From Pseudomonadota bacterium (GTDB taxonomy: Bacteria > Pseudomonadota > Alphaproteobacteria > Rhizobiales > Kaistiaceae): a stretch of DNA of 10,221 nt. Of this stretch, positions 1-8,420 are shown piece by piece. Under the pieces are notes generated by a model. That model made no database searches and was not told the origin of the DNA. It saw only the letters and a program-made list of their open reading frames with translations. The position numbers were made by a program, and so were the translations under genes. The number at the start of each line of letters is the position of its first letter. Position 1 is the first letter of the stretch. The DNA lies in the NCBI GenBank assembly GCA_023392225.1, contig JAEVZM010000133.1:1-10221 (forward strand), given 5' to 3'.

Positions 1-371
1 AAATAGACCGTCGCCCCCAGCACGATCAGCGCCAGCGCCGCGTCGGTTTCCAGATGCGCGGTCGGCGGCGCGATGCCGGGGATCAGTGCCGCCCAGTTGG
101 CGACGAGCACGTAGACGAAGATGGTGCCGATCAGTGCCCGGTAGCGGGCCGGCTCGACCTGCATGGCGTCGCGGATCTGGCTGTCGAGCGTGCTGACCAG
201 GAGCTCGAGCGCGGCCTGGGCCTTCGAGGGCTGGAGCGAGAGCCGGCGGGTCACCGCGATCGAGCCGAGCGTGAGGAGGGCCATGATCGCCCAGGTCACC
301 AGGACCGGTGCGGTGATCGGCACCGGCCCGATGCTGAAGACGGTGTCGAGGGTCAGCGGCGACTCGGTCAT
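1..371 (-). CDS. atpB: N-ATPase Fo subunit a (AtpB), N-terminal part, cut by window edge
   Basis: Subunit a forms the stator ion channel against the c-ring of the membrane-embedded Fo sector. The frame was translated by hand from ATG at 371 and gives 123 residues before the edge without a stop. A first membrane helix lies at about residues 19-41. It is followed by a cytoplasmic stretch (QPSKAQAALELLVSTLDSQI, about 47-66) and a second helix at about 79-99 ending in the motif ANWAALIPG, then PPTAHLETD (102-110). The NWxxLIPG...PPTxxLxTD pattern is a subunit-a hallmark. The essential channel arginine lies in the missing C-terminal half. The start codon shares ATGA with the stop of atpR, which indicates translational coupling. 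Its place as fifth gene after atpD, C, Q and R marks it as the N-type paralogue, not the housekeeping one. The downstream genes expected in this operon type (atpE, F, A, G) are out of view. Confidence 0.93.
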   Translation of the reverse strand, partial: MTESPLTLDTVFSIGPVPITAPVLVTWAIMALLTLGSIAVTRRLSLQPSKAQAALELLVSTLDSQIRDAMQVEPARYRALIGTIFVYVLVANWAALIPGIAPPTAHLETDAALALIVLGATVY

Positions 372-652
372 GTCACCGTCCCCAGGCGACGGAGGAGGAT
401 GCCGCGGGCGAGGAGCAGCCCGAGCGCGCCGGAGAGGAGCGGCAGGGCGCCGAGCCGGGCAAGGCCGATGCAGACGGCGACCAGGAGCGCGAAGCGGCCG
501 ATCTGGAGGGCGAAGGCGATGGCGAGTCGTCCGCCGCGCGCGAACATCTGTGCGTTCCACCACAGCGAGCCGAAATGGACGAGGCCGACGGCGAAGCCCG
601 CGGCGAAGCCGATTGCGGCGTGAAGGACGAGGTCCATGACCGGCGCGCTCAT
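368..652 (-). CDS. atpR: AtpR, N-ATPase-specific small membrane protein
   Basis: This 94-aa hydrophobic protein has three predicted membrane segments, at roughly residues 5-32, 44-66 and 68-88. AtpR occurs in N-ATPase operons between atpQ and atpB and is absent from ordinary F-ATPase operons. It is thought to sit in Fo near the c-ring. Two arginines fall in or at the edge of membrane segments, R53 in QIGRFALL and R83 in LLLARGILL. Charged residues there fit the proposal, as I recall it for N-ATPases, that an AtpR arginine pairs with the c-ring carboxylate. Which arginine would do so here is inference. I chose the ATG at 652, although the frame stays open to ATGs at 667 and 673, because it makes an ATGA overlap with the atpQ stop, as at every other junction of this operon. 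The 3' end overlaps the atpB start in the same way. Confidence 0.9.
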   Translation of the reverse strand: MSAPVMDLVLHAAIGFAAGFAVGLVHFGSLWWNAQMFARGGRLAIAFALQIGRFALLVAVCIGLARLGALPLLSGALGLLLARGILLRRLGTVT

Positions 653-933
653 TGCCTGTGCATCCATCGCCATGCCGACCAGAGACCGAACCCGGCGCCG
701 ACCATCAGGAGCGCGGCGGCGAACGTCACGCCGGTGTGGAAGGTCCGGTCGAGCCAGCGCCCCACGAACAGGCCGAGCAGCGTCGGGACGATCATCGTCC
801 AGCCGAGGATGCCGATCTGGCCGAAGCGGGCGCCAAGCGACGGCTCGGGGTTCTTCTCGCCCTCGGCCCGGAGCTGCGCCGCCCGGCGGGCGGCATCGGC
901 CGTGTGGTCCTCGCCGAGGTCCGCGTTGCTCAT
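649..933 (-). CDS. atpQ: AtpQ, AtpI-like two-helix membrane protein of N-ATPase
   Basis: This 94-aa protein has a charged, helical N-terminus (residues 1-36) and two membrane helices at about 37-60 and 66-90. The segment GLFVGRWLD (54-62), followed after a short turn by a second glycine-rich helix, is the pattern of the AtpI/ATPase gene 1 family. Its members help c-ring assembly or ion supply in F-ATPases. In N-ATPase operons the AtpI-like gene lies third, after atpD and atpC, as here. The start ATG at 933 shares ATGA with the stop of the epsilon gene, and its stop at 649-651 shares ATGA with atpR. The exact molecular role of AtpQ is not established by anything visible in the sequence. Confidence 0.9.
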   Translation of the reverse strand: MSNADLGEDHTADAARRAAQLRAEGEKNPEPSLGARFGQIGILGWTMIVPTLLGLFVGRWLDRTFHTGVTFAAALLMVGAGFGLWSAWRWMHRQ

Positions 934-1378
934 GTCGAACTCTCCGCCGGATCGGTCGGCATCGCGCCCGGATATCGTCCGGGTCGAAGATAGCGCATCA
1001 GCTGGCGTACGGCGCGGGCGTGGAGGCGCGTCTGTTCGACGCGCGCACGCTGCTCCGCCGCGGTCTCCCCGGCGCGGGTCGCCTCGACGGCGCTCTCGAG
1101 GCTGGCGAGATCGTCGCCGAGCACGCCCTCGCGGCAGGCGATCGACACGTCGCGCCCGCTGGCGACGACCAGCACCCCGCCGCGGATCGCGCAATAGCGC
1201 TCGCCGCCGTCCGCCGCGCGCCAGCGGACCACCGAGGCCGGCAGGACGGTGAGCATGTCGGTGTGCCCGGGAAGGATGCCGAAACCGCCACTCAGATCCT
1301 CGGCCCGGACCGAGCGGACCGCGTCGGAATCGACCAGGACGGCCATCGGCGAGCTGATGGTGAGGTGGAGGGCGCCGC

Positions 1379-1382
<4 letters not shown>
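930..1382 (-). CDS. atpC: N-ATPase F1 epsilon subunit (AtpC)
   Basis: Epsilon belongs to the central stalk of F1, binds gamma and the c-ring, and can inhibit ATP hydrolysis. The 150-aa product starts LHLTISSPMAVLVDSDAVRS, the opening strand of the epsilon beta-sandwich. It contains the family motif GILPGHTDMLTVLP (35-48) and the paired strands ERYCAIRGGVLVV (61-73). The N-terminal sandwich spans about residues 4-90 and a helical C-terminal region about 91-133. The tail from about 131 is proline- and glycine-rich and is not expected to be part of the inhibitory hairpin. The start is fixed by the ATGA overlap with the stop of atpD. Epsilon directly after beta is the general rule; what sets this copy apart is that beta-epsilon opens the operon instead of closing it. 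Confidence 0.93.
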
Positions 1383-2857
<1,475 letters not shown>

Positions 2858-2939
2858 GGAAGCTTGGCCGGCATGCTGGGGTCTTGGCTGCCGGCAAGTC
2901 TAAGTCCTCCGGCATCCGATCTCCAAGGTCATAGATCGC

Positions 2940-2960
2940 CGCGGGATCTCGGCGCCCGCG
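2940..2960 (-). terminator. weak inverted repeat after the kinase-fusion gene
   Basis: CGCGGG and CCCGCG form a 6-bp GC stem around a 9-base loop, starting 3 bases after the stop of the kinase-fusion gene. No T-run follows on the minus strand, so it is not a canonical intrinsic terminator. It could attenuate transcription into the N-ATPase operon or be chance in GC-rich DNA. Confidence 0.2.
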
Positions 2961-2962
2961 TG

Positions 2963-4504
2963 CTACGCCTTCCTGCCTTCGGTGGCAGCGAGGGCCGCCG
3001 CGACGACGTCGGAGACCTCGCCCGCGGCATCGATCCGCGTCCAGGTGATCGGTCCCGCCGGCTGGGCCGCCTGCATGGCGACGATTGCCGCCGTCGCGTC
3101 CGAGGCGTCATCGCGGCGGGCCTCGACGCGCTCGGTCGCGACGTCGAGCGGCGCCTCCAGCCAGATGCCGGCGAAGGGCGCATTCGCCGCGGCCGCGACC
3201 CGGGCGATCAGGTCGCGCTCCTCCGGCCGGCGGTGGACGGCATCGACCACCACGCTCTGTCCCGCCGCGAGCGCGATCGCCGCCTGCGCGCGGAGCGAGG
3301 CGAAGACCTCTTCCGTCACCGGGCGGGCATAGGCCTCGTCGGGCAGGTGGTGGTGTTCCGGAACCCCGAACAGGCGCTTCCGCTCGATGTCGCTGCGCAG
3401 GTGCACCGCGCCGGGCGCGCGGCCGAGCTGCGGCGCGATCCGGGCCGCGATGGTCGACTTGCCGGTGCCGGAGACCCCGCCGATCGCCACCAGGCGCGGC
3501 GGTGCCGGCATCATGAAGCGTCGGGCATAGGCGAAGTAGCGCAGGGCTTCGGTCACCGCCTCGGGGCCATGGGCGACCTCGGCGAGGCGCAGCGCCTCGA
3601 CCTTGGCGCGCACGGCGGCGCGGAGGCTCATGAAGAGGGGCAGCGCGGCGAGGCCTTCGAGCTCGCCCGAGAGGTCCGGCGAGCCCCACAGGTACCGGTT
3701 GAGGAGGAGGTTCGCCTGTGCCGGCAGCTCCTTCTCCCACAGGTCCATGAGCAGGAAGGCGAGGTCGTAGAGCTTGTCGATGCTGGCGATCGCCTCGTCG
3801 AACTCGATCGCATCGAACGGCGTCGGTACGCCATTGAGCATGGTGATGTTGCGCAGGTGCAGGTCGCCATGGCAGCGCCGCACGCATCCGCGTCGCCCGC
3901 GATCGAGCAGGAGCGGCATCAGCCGGTCGAAGGCATCGGTCATCGCCGCGGCGAGCTCCGCCGTCTCGTCGGCCGGGAAATACGTCTCCGCCGCGGCGAG
4001 CGCGGCGAGCGTCTCCTCGACCACGCCCCTCAGCGCGGCGGTGGCGGCGGCACCGTCGCGCACCTCCGCATCGCGATAGGTGGCAAGGACGACCTCGGCC
4101 AGGCGCATGACGAGCGGCGCCTCCAGCTCGCCCCGCTCGGCGACATGGTCGAGGGTGCGGGTCTCGTCGAAGCGCCGCATGTGCACGGCCCACTCGACCG
4201 GCTCGCCTTCGCCACCGATGCCGAGTCCCGCTCCCTCCCGGGTGATCGGCACCGCGCCGTAGTAGATCTCCGGCGCGTAGCGCTGGTTGACGGCGACCTC
4301 CAGCTCGCAGGCCTTTCGCCGCTTCTCGAGCGTGGACTGGTCGAGGAAGGGGAAGCGCACCGCGCGCTTGACCTTGTAGACGTCGAGCCCGGCGAGGAAC
4401 ACGACCGCGCTATGCGTGTCGATCCGGACCACCGGGTACAGCAGCTCGTAAGTCTGGGGATCGGCGAGGAAGGCGAAGACTTCCGCCTGGCCGTCGTCCT
4501 CCAT
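2963..4504 (-). CDS. APH-like kinase / P-loop kinase fusion protein
   Basis: This is a 513-aa two-domain protein. The N-terminal half (about 1-330) is an aminoglycoside-phosphotransferase/choline-kinase-like fold of the COG2187 type. It has a lysine-rich strand (VYKVKR, 42-47), the catalytic loop HGDLHLRN (212-219) and a metal-binding FDAIEFDE (230-237). The C-terminal half (about 335-513) is a small P-loop kinase of the COG0645 type with GGVSGTGKST (342-351). Mycobacterium tuberculosis Rv2004c has the same fused architecture and belongs to the DosR hypoxia regulon. The substrate is unknown, and the annotation 'aminoglycoside resistance' would not be justified. I chose ATG at 4504 because AGGAAA stands 5-7 bases upstream. 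A GTG at 4561 would overlap the stop of the preceding small gene as GTGA and add 19 residues, but its only ribosome-binding sequence touches the start codon. It lies 105 bp upstream of atpD in the same direction. Confidence 0.87.
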   Translation of the reverse strand: MEDDGQAEVFAFLADPQTYELLYPVVRIDTHSAVVFLAGLDVYKVKRAVRFPFLDQSTLEKRRKACELEVAVNQRYAPEIYYGAVPITREGAGLGIGGEGEPVEWAVHMRRFDETRTLDHVAERGELEAPLVMRLAEVVLATYRDAEVRDGAAATAALRGVVEETLAALAAAETYFPADETAELAAAMTDAFDRLMPLLLDRGRRGCVRRCHGDLHLRNITMLNGVPTPFDAIEFDEAIASIDKLYDLAFLLMDLWEKELPAQANLLLNRYLWGSPDLSGELEGLAALPLFMSLRAAVRAKVEALRLAEVAHGPEAVTEALRYFAYARRFMMPAPPRLVAIGGVSGTGKSTIAARIAPQLGRAPGAVHLRSDIERKRLFGVPEHHHLPDEAYARPVTEEVFASLRAQAAIALAAGQSVVVDAVHRRPEERDLIARVAAAANAPFAGIWLEAPLDVATERVEARRDDASDATAAIVAMQAAQPAGPITWTRIDAAGEVSDVVAAALAATEGRKA

Positions 4505-4557
4505 GTCTTTCCTGCTCATCGACTTGGTGACACGGCCGGGCGCGGTGGCGGGCGGCT

Positions 4558-4722
4558 TCACTCCTTGGGGCCGGACTGGGGCGGCTGCGCTTCGAGCCTG
4601 CTCAGCTTGGCTTCCTCTTCAGCCAGCAGCCGCGCGAGGGTTTCCCGCTTCGCCTCATCGTTCTCGGAAGCGAGCAGCCTCCTGAAATGCTCAATATTGA
4701 GCTTGGCGATGAGCTTTCGCAC
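4558..4722 (-). CDS. 54-aa small charged helical protein, function unknown
   Basis: This short frame codes for 54 residues beginning (M)RKLIAKLNIEHFRRLLAS and running through ENDEAKRETLARLLAEEEAK to a proline-rich end. It is almost entirely amphipathic helix with dense Glu, Lys and Arg, which suggests a soluble helical hairpin or coiled coil. The NIEHxRxLL...LLAEEEAKL pattern looks like that of short uncharacterised proteins I associate with alphaproteobacteria; no function is known to me. The start GTG at 4722 has GAGG about 8 bases upstream, and the frame is closed by an in-frame TGA at 4765-4767. A good promoter lies 34 bp further upstream. The gene ends 53 bp before the preferred start of the kinase fusion, so the two are probably co-transcribed. 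ATT or other unusual starts slightly upstream cannot be excluded. Confidence 0.68.
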   Translation of the reverse strand: MRKLIAKLNIEHFRRLLASENDEAKRETLARLLAEEEAKLSRLEAQPPQSGPKE

Positions 4723-4755
4723 CTCGCGGCCCTCGACAATTCCACGCGCGCCGGG

Positions 4756-4784
4756 AGTGTACGGTCAGCGCCATCGGCTGTCCA
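4756..4784 (-). promoter_or_regulatory. sigma70-like promoter for the small protein and kinase fusion
   Basis: On the minus strand TGGACA (4784-4779; 5 of 6 to TTGACA) and TACACT (4761-4756; 4 of 6 to TATAAT) are separated by exactly 17 bases. Transcription would begin near 4749, leaving a leader of roughly 27 bases before the GTG at 4722. It lies between the stop of the adaptor gene and the small gene, where a new unit would be expected to begin. Confidence 0.55.
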
Positions 4785-4848
4785 CTTCGCCCGCGGTCGT
4801 TCTGGCGCGCCGAGCGCTGCCGGCGAGCACCCCTGTCGACCCTTTGGC

Positions 4849-6048
4849 TCAGGTCTCCCGCGGCTCGACCGCGACATCGTCGACCACCCGGTCGCTCGGG
4901 TGAAGGACGACGACGGCGCCCTCGGCAAGGCCGTCGAGGATCTCGGCATAGCTGTTGTTGCGGTGGCCGATCGTGACCGGCACCGGCGTCGCCTTGCCGT
5001 CGACCACCTGGAAGACGTGCCAGGCATTGCCCCGCCGGAAGAGGGCACCGAGCGGCAGCCGGATCGCGTCCTCGGCGCTCCAGACGGGGATGTGGACCAT
5101 GACGCGGAACTCGTGGCCGAGCCGCTGCCAATCCTCGCGCGGGCTCTCGATGTCGAAGATGGCATCGACGCGCTGCTCCTCGATGCCGAGCGCCGACACC
5201 TTGGTGTAGGCGGCGGGGTCTATCCGGCGAAGCCGGGCGGTCAGCACCGGGCCGCCCCAGCCGTCGATGCGTGCCAGGGCATCGGGAGCGATGCCGACCG
5301 CGTCGGAGGACAGGAGGTGCACCACGATCTCGAGGTTCGCCGGATCGCCGACCTCGAGCAGCGGGCCGCCGCTCAGCACCACCTGCTCGCTCTCGCTGAG
5401 GAGGCTGAGGACGGTGCCGTCGGTGGGGGCGAGCACGGTCACCGACACATCCGAGTTGGCACCGGCTTCCGGCCCCATCAGCCGCGCCTCGGCGCTGGCG
5501 AGCTCGCTGCGGCGGAGATCGAGGGCGGCCTGCATCTCCTTGAGGTGGGCTTCCGCGGTCTCGACATCGGCGGCGATCCGCTCGAAGGCGCTCACCGAGA
5601 TGGTCGCGTTGTTGGCGAGCGCCTTGGCGCGCTCGAGATCGGCACGCTTCAGCCGGATGTTGGTTTCCGCGCTCATCACCTGGGCCTCGGCCAGCGTTAC
5701 CGCGGCGCGTGCCGCATCGACCGCCGCCTGCAGCTCGCTCCGGGTGCGCACGTCGAGCAGCGAGGGCTGGACCGGGTGGATGGCCGCAACGATCGACTGG
5801 TTGGCGACCACGAGGTCGCCGACGTCCACCGGCAGGCGCTCGACGCGCCCGGTGATCGGCGCCGAGACCCGGAAGATGTCCCGGATTCGGGCGATCCCCT
5901 CCTCGTCGATGGTGACCTCCATCGGCCCGCGATCCACGATCGCCATGTCGACCGCTACCGGCTGGGGCAGCAGCGCGTAGATCACGCCGGCGACGAGGGC
6001 GAGGACGATCACCCCTCCGACGATCCGCTTCAGCCACTTCGACACCAT
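4849..6048 (-). CDS. HlyD-type periplasmic adaptor of ABC exporter
   Basis: This 399-aa membrane-fusion protein would link the inner-membrane ABC exporter to an outer-membrane channel. An uncleaved N-terminal membrane anchor lies at about residues 8-27. The first half of the lipoyl-like domain follows (about 60-92, APITGRVERLPVDVGDLV), then a long alpha-helical hairpin (about 100-192) rich in Ala, Glu and Arg. The second lipoyl half (about 203-236, APTDGTV...GGPLLEVGD) precedes the beta-barrel and membrane-proximal domains. Length and domain order are typical of HlyD/DevB/MacA adaptors. The start at 6048 lies 4 bp after the permease stop and is preceded by GGGAG at 7 bases. As last gene of the ABC operon it should be translated from the same message. 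No TolC-like gene is in the window. The substrate cannot be read from the sequence. Confidence 0.92.
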   Translation of the reverse strand: MVSKWLKRIVGGVIVLALVAGVIYALLPQPVAVDMAIVDRGPMEVTIDEEGIARIRDIFRVSAPITGRVERLPVDVGDLVVANQSIVAAIHPVQPSLLDVRTRSELQAAVDAARAAVTLAEAQVMSAETNIRLKRADLERAKALANNATISVSAFERIAADVETAEAHLKEMQAALDLRRSELASAEARLMGPEAGANSDVSVTVLAPTDGTVLSLLSESEQVVLSGGPLLEVGDPANLEIVVHLLSSDAVGIAPDALARIDGWGGPVLTARLRRIDPAAYTKVSALGIEEQRVDAIFDIESPREDWQRLGHEFRVMVHIPVWSAEDAIRLPLGALFRRGNAWHVFQVVDGKATPVPVTIGHRNNSYAEILDGLAEGAVVVLHPSDRVVDDVAVEPRET

Positions 6049-6052
6049 CAGG

Positions 6053-8416
6053 CTACTCCCGGGTCTTGAGCACGCGGACGAGGTCGAGCCGGTCGACCCG
6101 ACGGCGGACGATCAGCGCCGAGACCAGCGCCGCTCCGACGACGATCAGGCTGGCCGTCGCGAAGTTCGACGGCTCGAACACCACCGTCATGCGGAACAGG
6201 TCGGTCGCCATGCCCGCGACGACGACGTTGGCGATGAGCGCGCCGAGCGCCCAGCCGAGCGGCTGGGCGAGCGCGACCACCACGCCGGTCTCGATGAACA
6301 GCACGCCCGATACCTCGCCACGGCCGAAGCCGAGGACGCGAAGCGTGGCGAGCTCGCGCGCCCGCTCCGAGAGCTGGATGCGGGCGCTGTTGTAGACGAC
6401 GCCGAAGGCGATGATGATGGCAAGGGTCATGAACACGCCGAGCATCAGCGAGATGTTCTCCTCGATCGTCTCCTGGAAGCGATCGCGGGAGACGGCCTGG
6501 AGGGCGATGGCGGCGATCTCCGGCGTCTCCTTGACCGCGGCATAGAGCGCGTCGAGCTGCGCGGGGTCGATGGCGAGATGGGCGCCGGCGACGCGTGGTC
6601 CGGTGCCCGCCATGCGGGCGAGGGCGTCGATGTCGGCGAAGGCCGCCAGCCCGAGATAGCTCTGGATGATCTGCGTCACCGGGACTTCGACGGCGCGCCG
6701 TGCATCGGTCAGGAACTCGACGCGGACGACGTCGCCGACGCGCACGTCGAGCAGCCGCGCCGCCGCATCGCCGAGCGCCAGTCCCGACTCGGGCAGGTCG
6801 ACGGGGCGAAGATCCGCGTCGAGCACGCGGCTGAGATCCGGGCTTTGAGGCTTGCCGGTGATCGAGAGCTGCCGGGACAGGTGGCCGTTGGAGATCCGGG
6901 CCGGCAGTGCATGGTAGGGCTCGGCGGCGAGCACGCCCGGAAGCCGCCGGACCGAGGCCATCACCGTTTCCGGCAGCGAGTCGGAGAACACCAGCGTGGC
7001 ATCCTCGCGGTTGGTGCGGAAGAACACCGTGTCCATCACGAAGGCGATCGAGCTGAACATGCCGAGGGCCATGACCACCAGGCCGACGGCAAACGAGATG
7101 CCGAGCGCGGTCAGTCCGGCGCGCACCGGGCGGCGGAGGAGGTGCCGGATCGCCATGGTGGTGAGCTGCGAGAACAGCGCGGTGCGCTCGAAGGCGCCGT
7201 TGAACAGCTGGCGATAGCTCGATGGCGCCGGTGGGCGCATGGCGACGGCCGGTGGCAGGTTGAAGACCGCACGGCTCGCCTGGAACGCGCCGAGTGCGGC
7301 CGCGGCGACGGTGACGCCCGCGGCGATGAGGTACATGTCCGGGCTTGAGCGGAAGATCAGGAACGGGAAGCTGTAGAAGCGCGCATACATCACCGTCATG
7401 CCGCGGCCGAGCCAGGTTCCGACGCCGCTGCCGAGCACGATGCCGATCACGGCGACGACCAGAACCAGCTTGAGGTAATGCCACACCACCGCCGTGCGGC
7501 CGTAGCCGAGCGCCTTGAGCAGGCCGATCTGCTCGCGCTCGAGGGCGACCAGCCGCGACAGGATCATGTTGATGAGAAAGGCGGAGACCAGGAGGAACAC
7601 CGGCGGGATCAGCACCGCCATGCCGCGCAGCTGGGTCAGCTCGCTGTCGATGAAGGCATTGGAGAGCTGGTCCTTGCGCTCGATCGCCCCGGTACCGCCA
7701 TAGGGCTCGAGGAGCCGGTCGATTTCGTCGATCACGGCCGCGCGACTCGTGCCGGGCAGGAGCATGAGGCTCAGCGCGTTGAATGCGCCGTCGAGGTCGT
7801 AGAGCGCGGCGAGGGTTTCCTCCGGCATCCACACCACGCCGAAGTGCCGGTTGTCCGGCATCATGTCGCCCGGGCCGACGGCATAGACATACTCGGGCGA
7901 GAGCGCGATGCCGACCACGGTGAGCGTCACCTTGGCGCTGCCGAACTGGCCGGTGAAGCGGGAGCCGACCCCGAATCCGTGCGCCTCGGCGAAGCCGGCG
8001 CTGATCGCCACCTCGTTGGCGCGGGTCATCTCCGGCAGGCGTCCGTCGCGCAGGTACAGGGCGTTGACCGCCGGATCGTTGCCCGGCGGCAGCGAGATCG
8101 CGATGCCGCTCGCCGGCTCGCGCATGCCCTCGATGTCGAGGAGGAACGGCTCGGTGATCCGCGCCTCGATGCCGGCGACGCCGTCGATGGTCGCGACCTG
8201 GTCGACGAGGGCGCGCGGGACGCGGACCGCGGACGCGAAGACGTCGCCGAAGCGATAGCGCTCGTAATAGGCGGTGCGGGTCTCCTCGAGCGAGCGCCAG
8301 GTGCCGAGCGATAGGATGAGCGTGGCGACGCCGCAGGCCATGACGACGGCGACCGCCAGCGACTGGGCCCAGAGCCGGAGGAGGTCGCGCAGGAGTTTCC
8401 GGTCGAGCGCCTTCAT
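6053..8416 (-). CDS. ABC exporter permease with two FtsX domains
   Basis: This 787-aa inner-membrane protein contains a duplicated FtsX core. A first helix at about residues 16-38 is followed by a large periplasmic domain (about 40-262). Three helices come next (about 266-290, 320-338, 362-385) with the cytoplasmic coupling segment EREQIGLLKALG (303-314) between them. A second unit begins with a helix at about 433-462, has another periplasmic domain, and ends in three helices with the matching segment ERARELATLRVLG. Such double-FtsX permeases may act without a second copy, unlike MacB or DevC, which have about 400 residues in the membrane part and dimerise. The start at 8416 is preceded by GAGG and lies 4 bp after the ATPase stop. 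With the neighbouring ATPase and HlyD adaptor it forms a mechanotransmission-type exporter. Substrates of relatives include lipids, lipoproteins and peptides; here it is unknown. Confidence 0.92.
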   Translation of the reverse strand: MKALDRKLLRDLLRLWAQSLAVAVVMACGVATLILSLGTWRSLEETRTAYYERYRFGDVFASAVRVPRALVDQVATIDGVAGIEARITEPFLLDIEGMREPASGIAISLPPGNDPAVNALYLRDGRLPEMTRANEVAISAGFAEAHGFGVGSRFTGQFGSAKVTLTVVGIALSPEYVYAVGPGDMMPDNRHFGVVWMPEETLAALYDLDGAFNALSLMLLPGTSRAAVIDEIDRLLEPYGGTGAIERKDQLSNAFIDSELTQLRGMAVLIPPVFLLVSAFLINMILSRLVALEREQIGLLKALGYGRTAVVWHYLKLVLVVAVIGIVLGSGVGTWLGRGMTVMYARFYSFPFLIFRSSPDMYLIAAGVTVAAAALGAFQASRAVFNLPPAVAMRPPAPSSYRQLFNGAFERTALFSQLTTMAIRHLLRRPVRAGLTALGISFAVGLVVMALGMFSSIAFVMDTVFFRTNREDATLVFSDSLPETVMASVRRLPGVLAAEPYHALPARISNGHLSRQLSITGKPQSPDLSRVLDADLRPVDLPESGLALGDAAARLLDVRVGDVVRVEFLTDARRAVEVPVTQIIQSYLGLAAFADIDALARMAGTGPRVAGAHLAIDPAQLDALYAAVKETPEIAAIALQAVSRDRFQETIEENISLMLGVFMTLAIIIAFGVVYNSARIQLSERARELATLRVLGFGRGEVSGVLFIETGVVVALAQPLGWALGALIANVVVAGMATDLFRMTVVFEPSNFATASLIVVGAALVSALIVRRRVDRLDLVRVLKTRE

Positions 8417-8420
8417 CGCC

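Noticed and set aside
653..673. Upstream ATGs for atpR at 667 and 673
   Set aside because: They would overlap atpQ by more than the constant 4 bases seen at all other junctions. The ATG at 652 gives the matching ATGA overlap.
2858..2945. Sigma70, sigma54 or FNR-type sites upstream of atpD
   Set aside because: The best sigma70 pair (TTGGAG-17-TTAGAC) matches poorly, no GG-N10-GC element is found, and no TTGAT-N4-ATCAA box is present.
4505..4561. GTG at 4561 or ATG at 4519 as start of the kinase fusion
   Set aside because: The GTG makes an attractive GTGA overlap, but its AAGGAG touches the start codon. The ATG at 4519 has no ribosome-binding sequence. AGGAAA at proper distance favours 4504, though not conclusively.
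4503..4685. A 60-codon plus-strand frame beginning MSFLLIDLVT
   Set aside because: It is antisense to the small 54-aa gene and the start of the kinase fusion. No ribosome-binding site or family resemblance is seen.
4800..4835. Terminator hairpin after the adaptor gene (CGCCG/CGGCG on the minus strand)
   Set aside because: It has only 5 bp of stem, an 8-base loop and no T-run, so it is no better than background in this GC-rich sequence.
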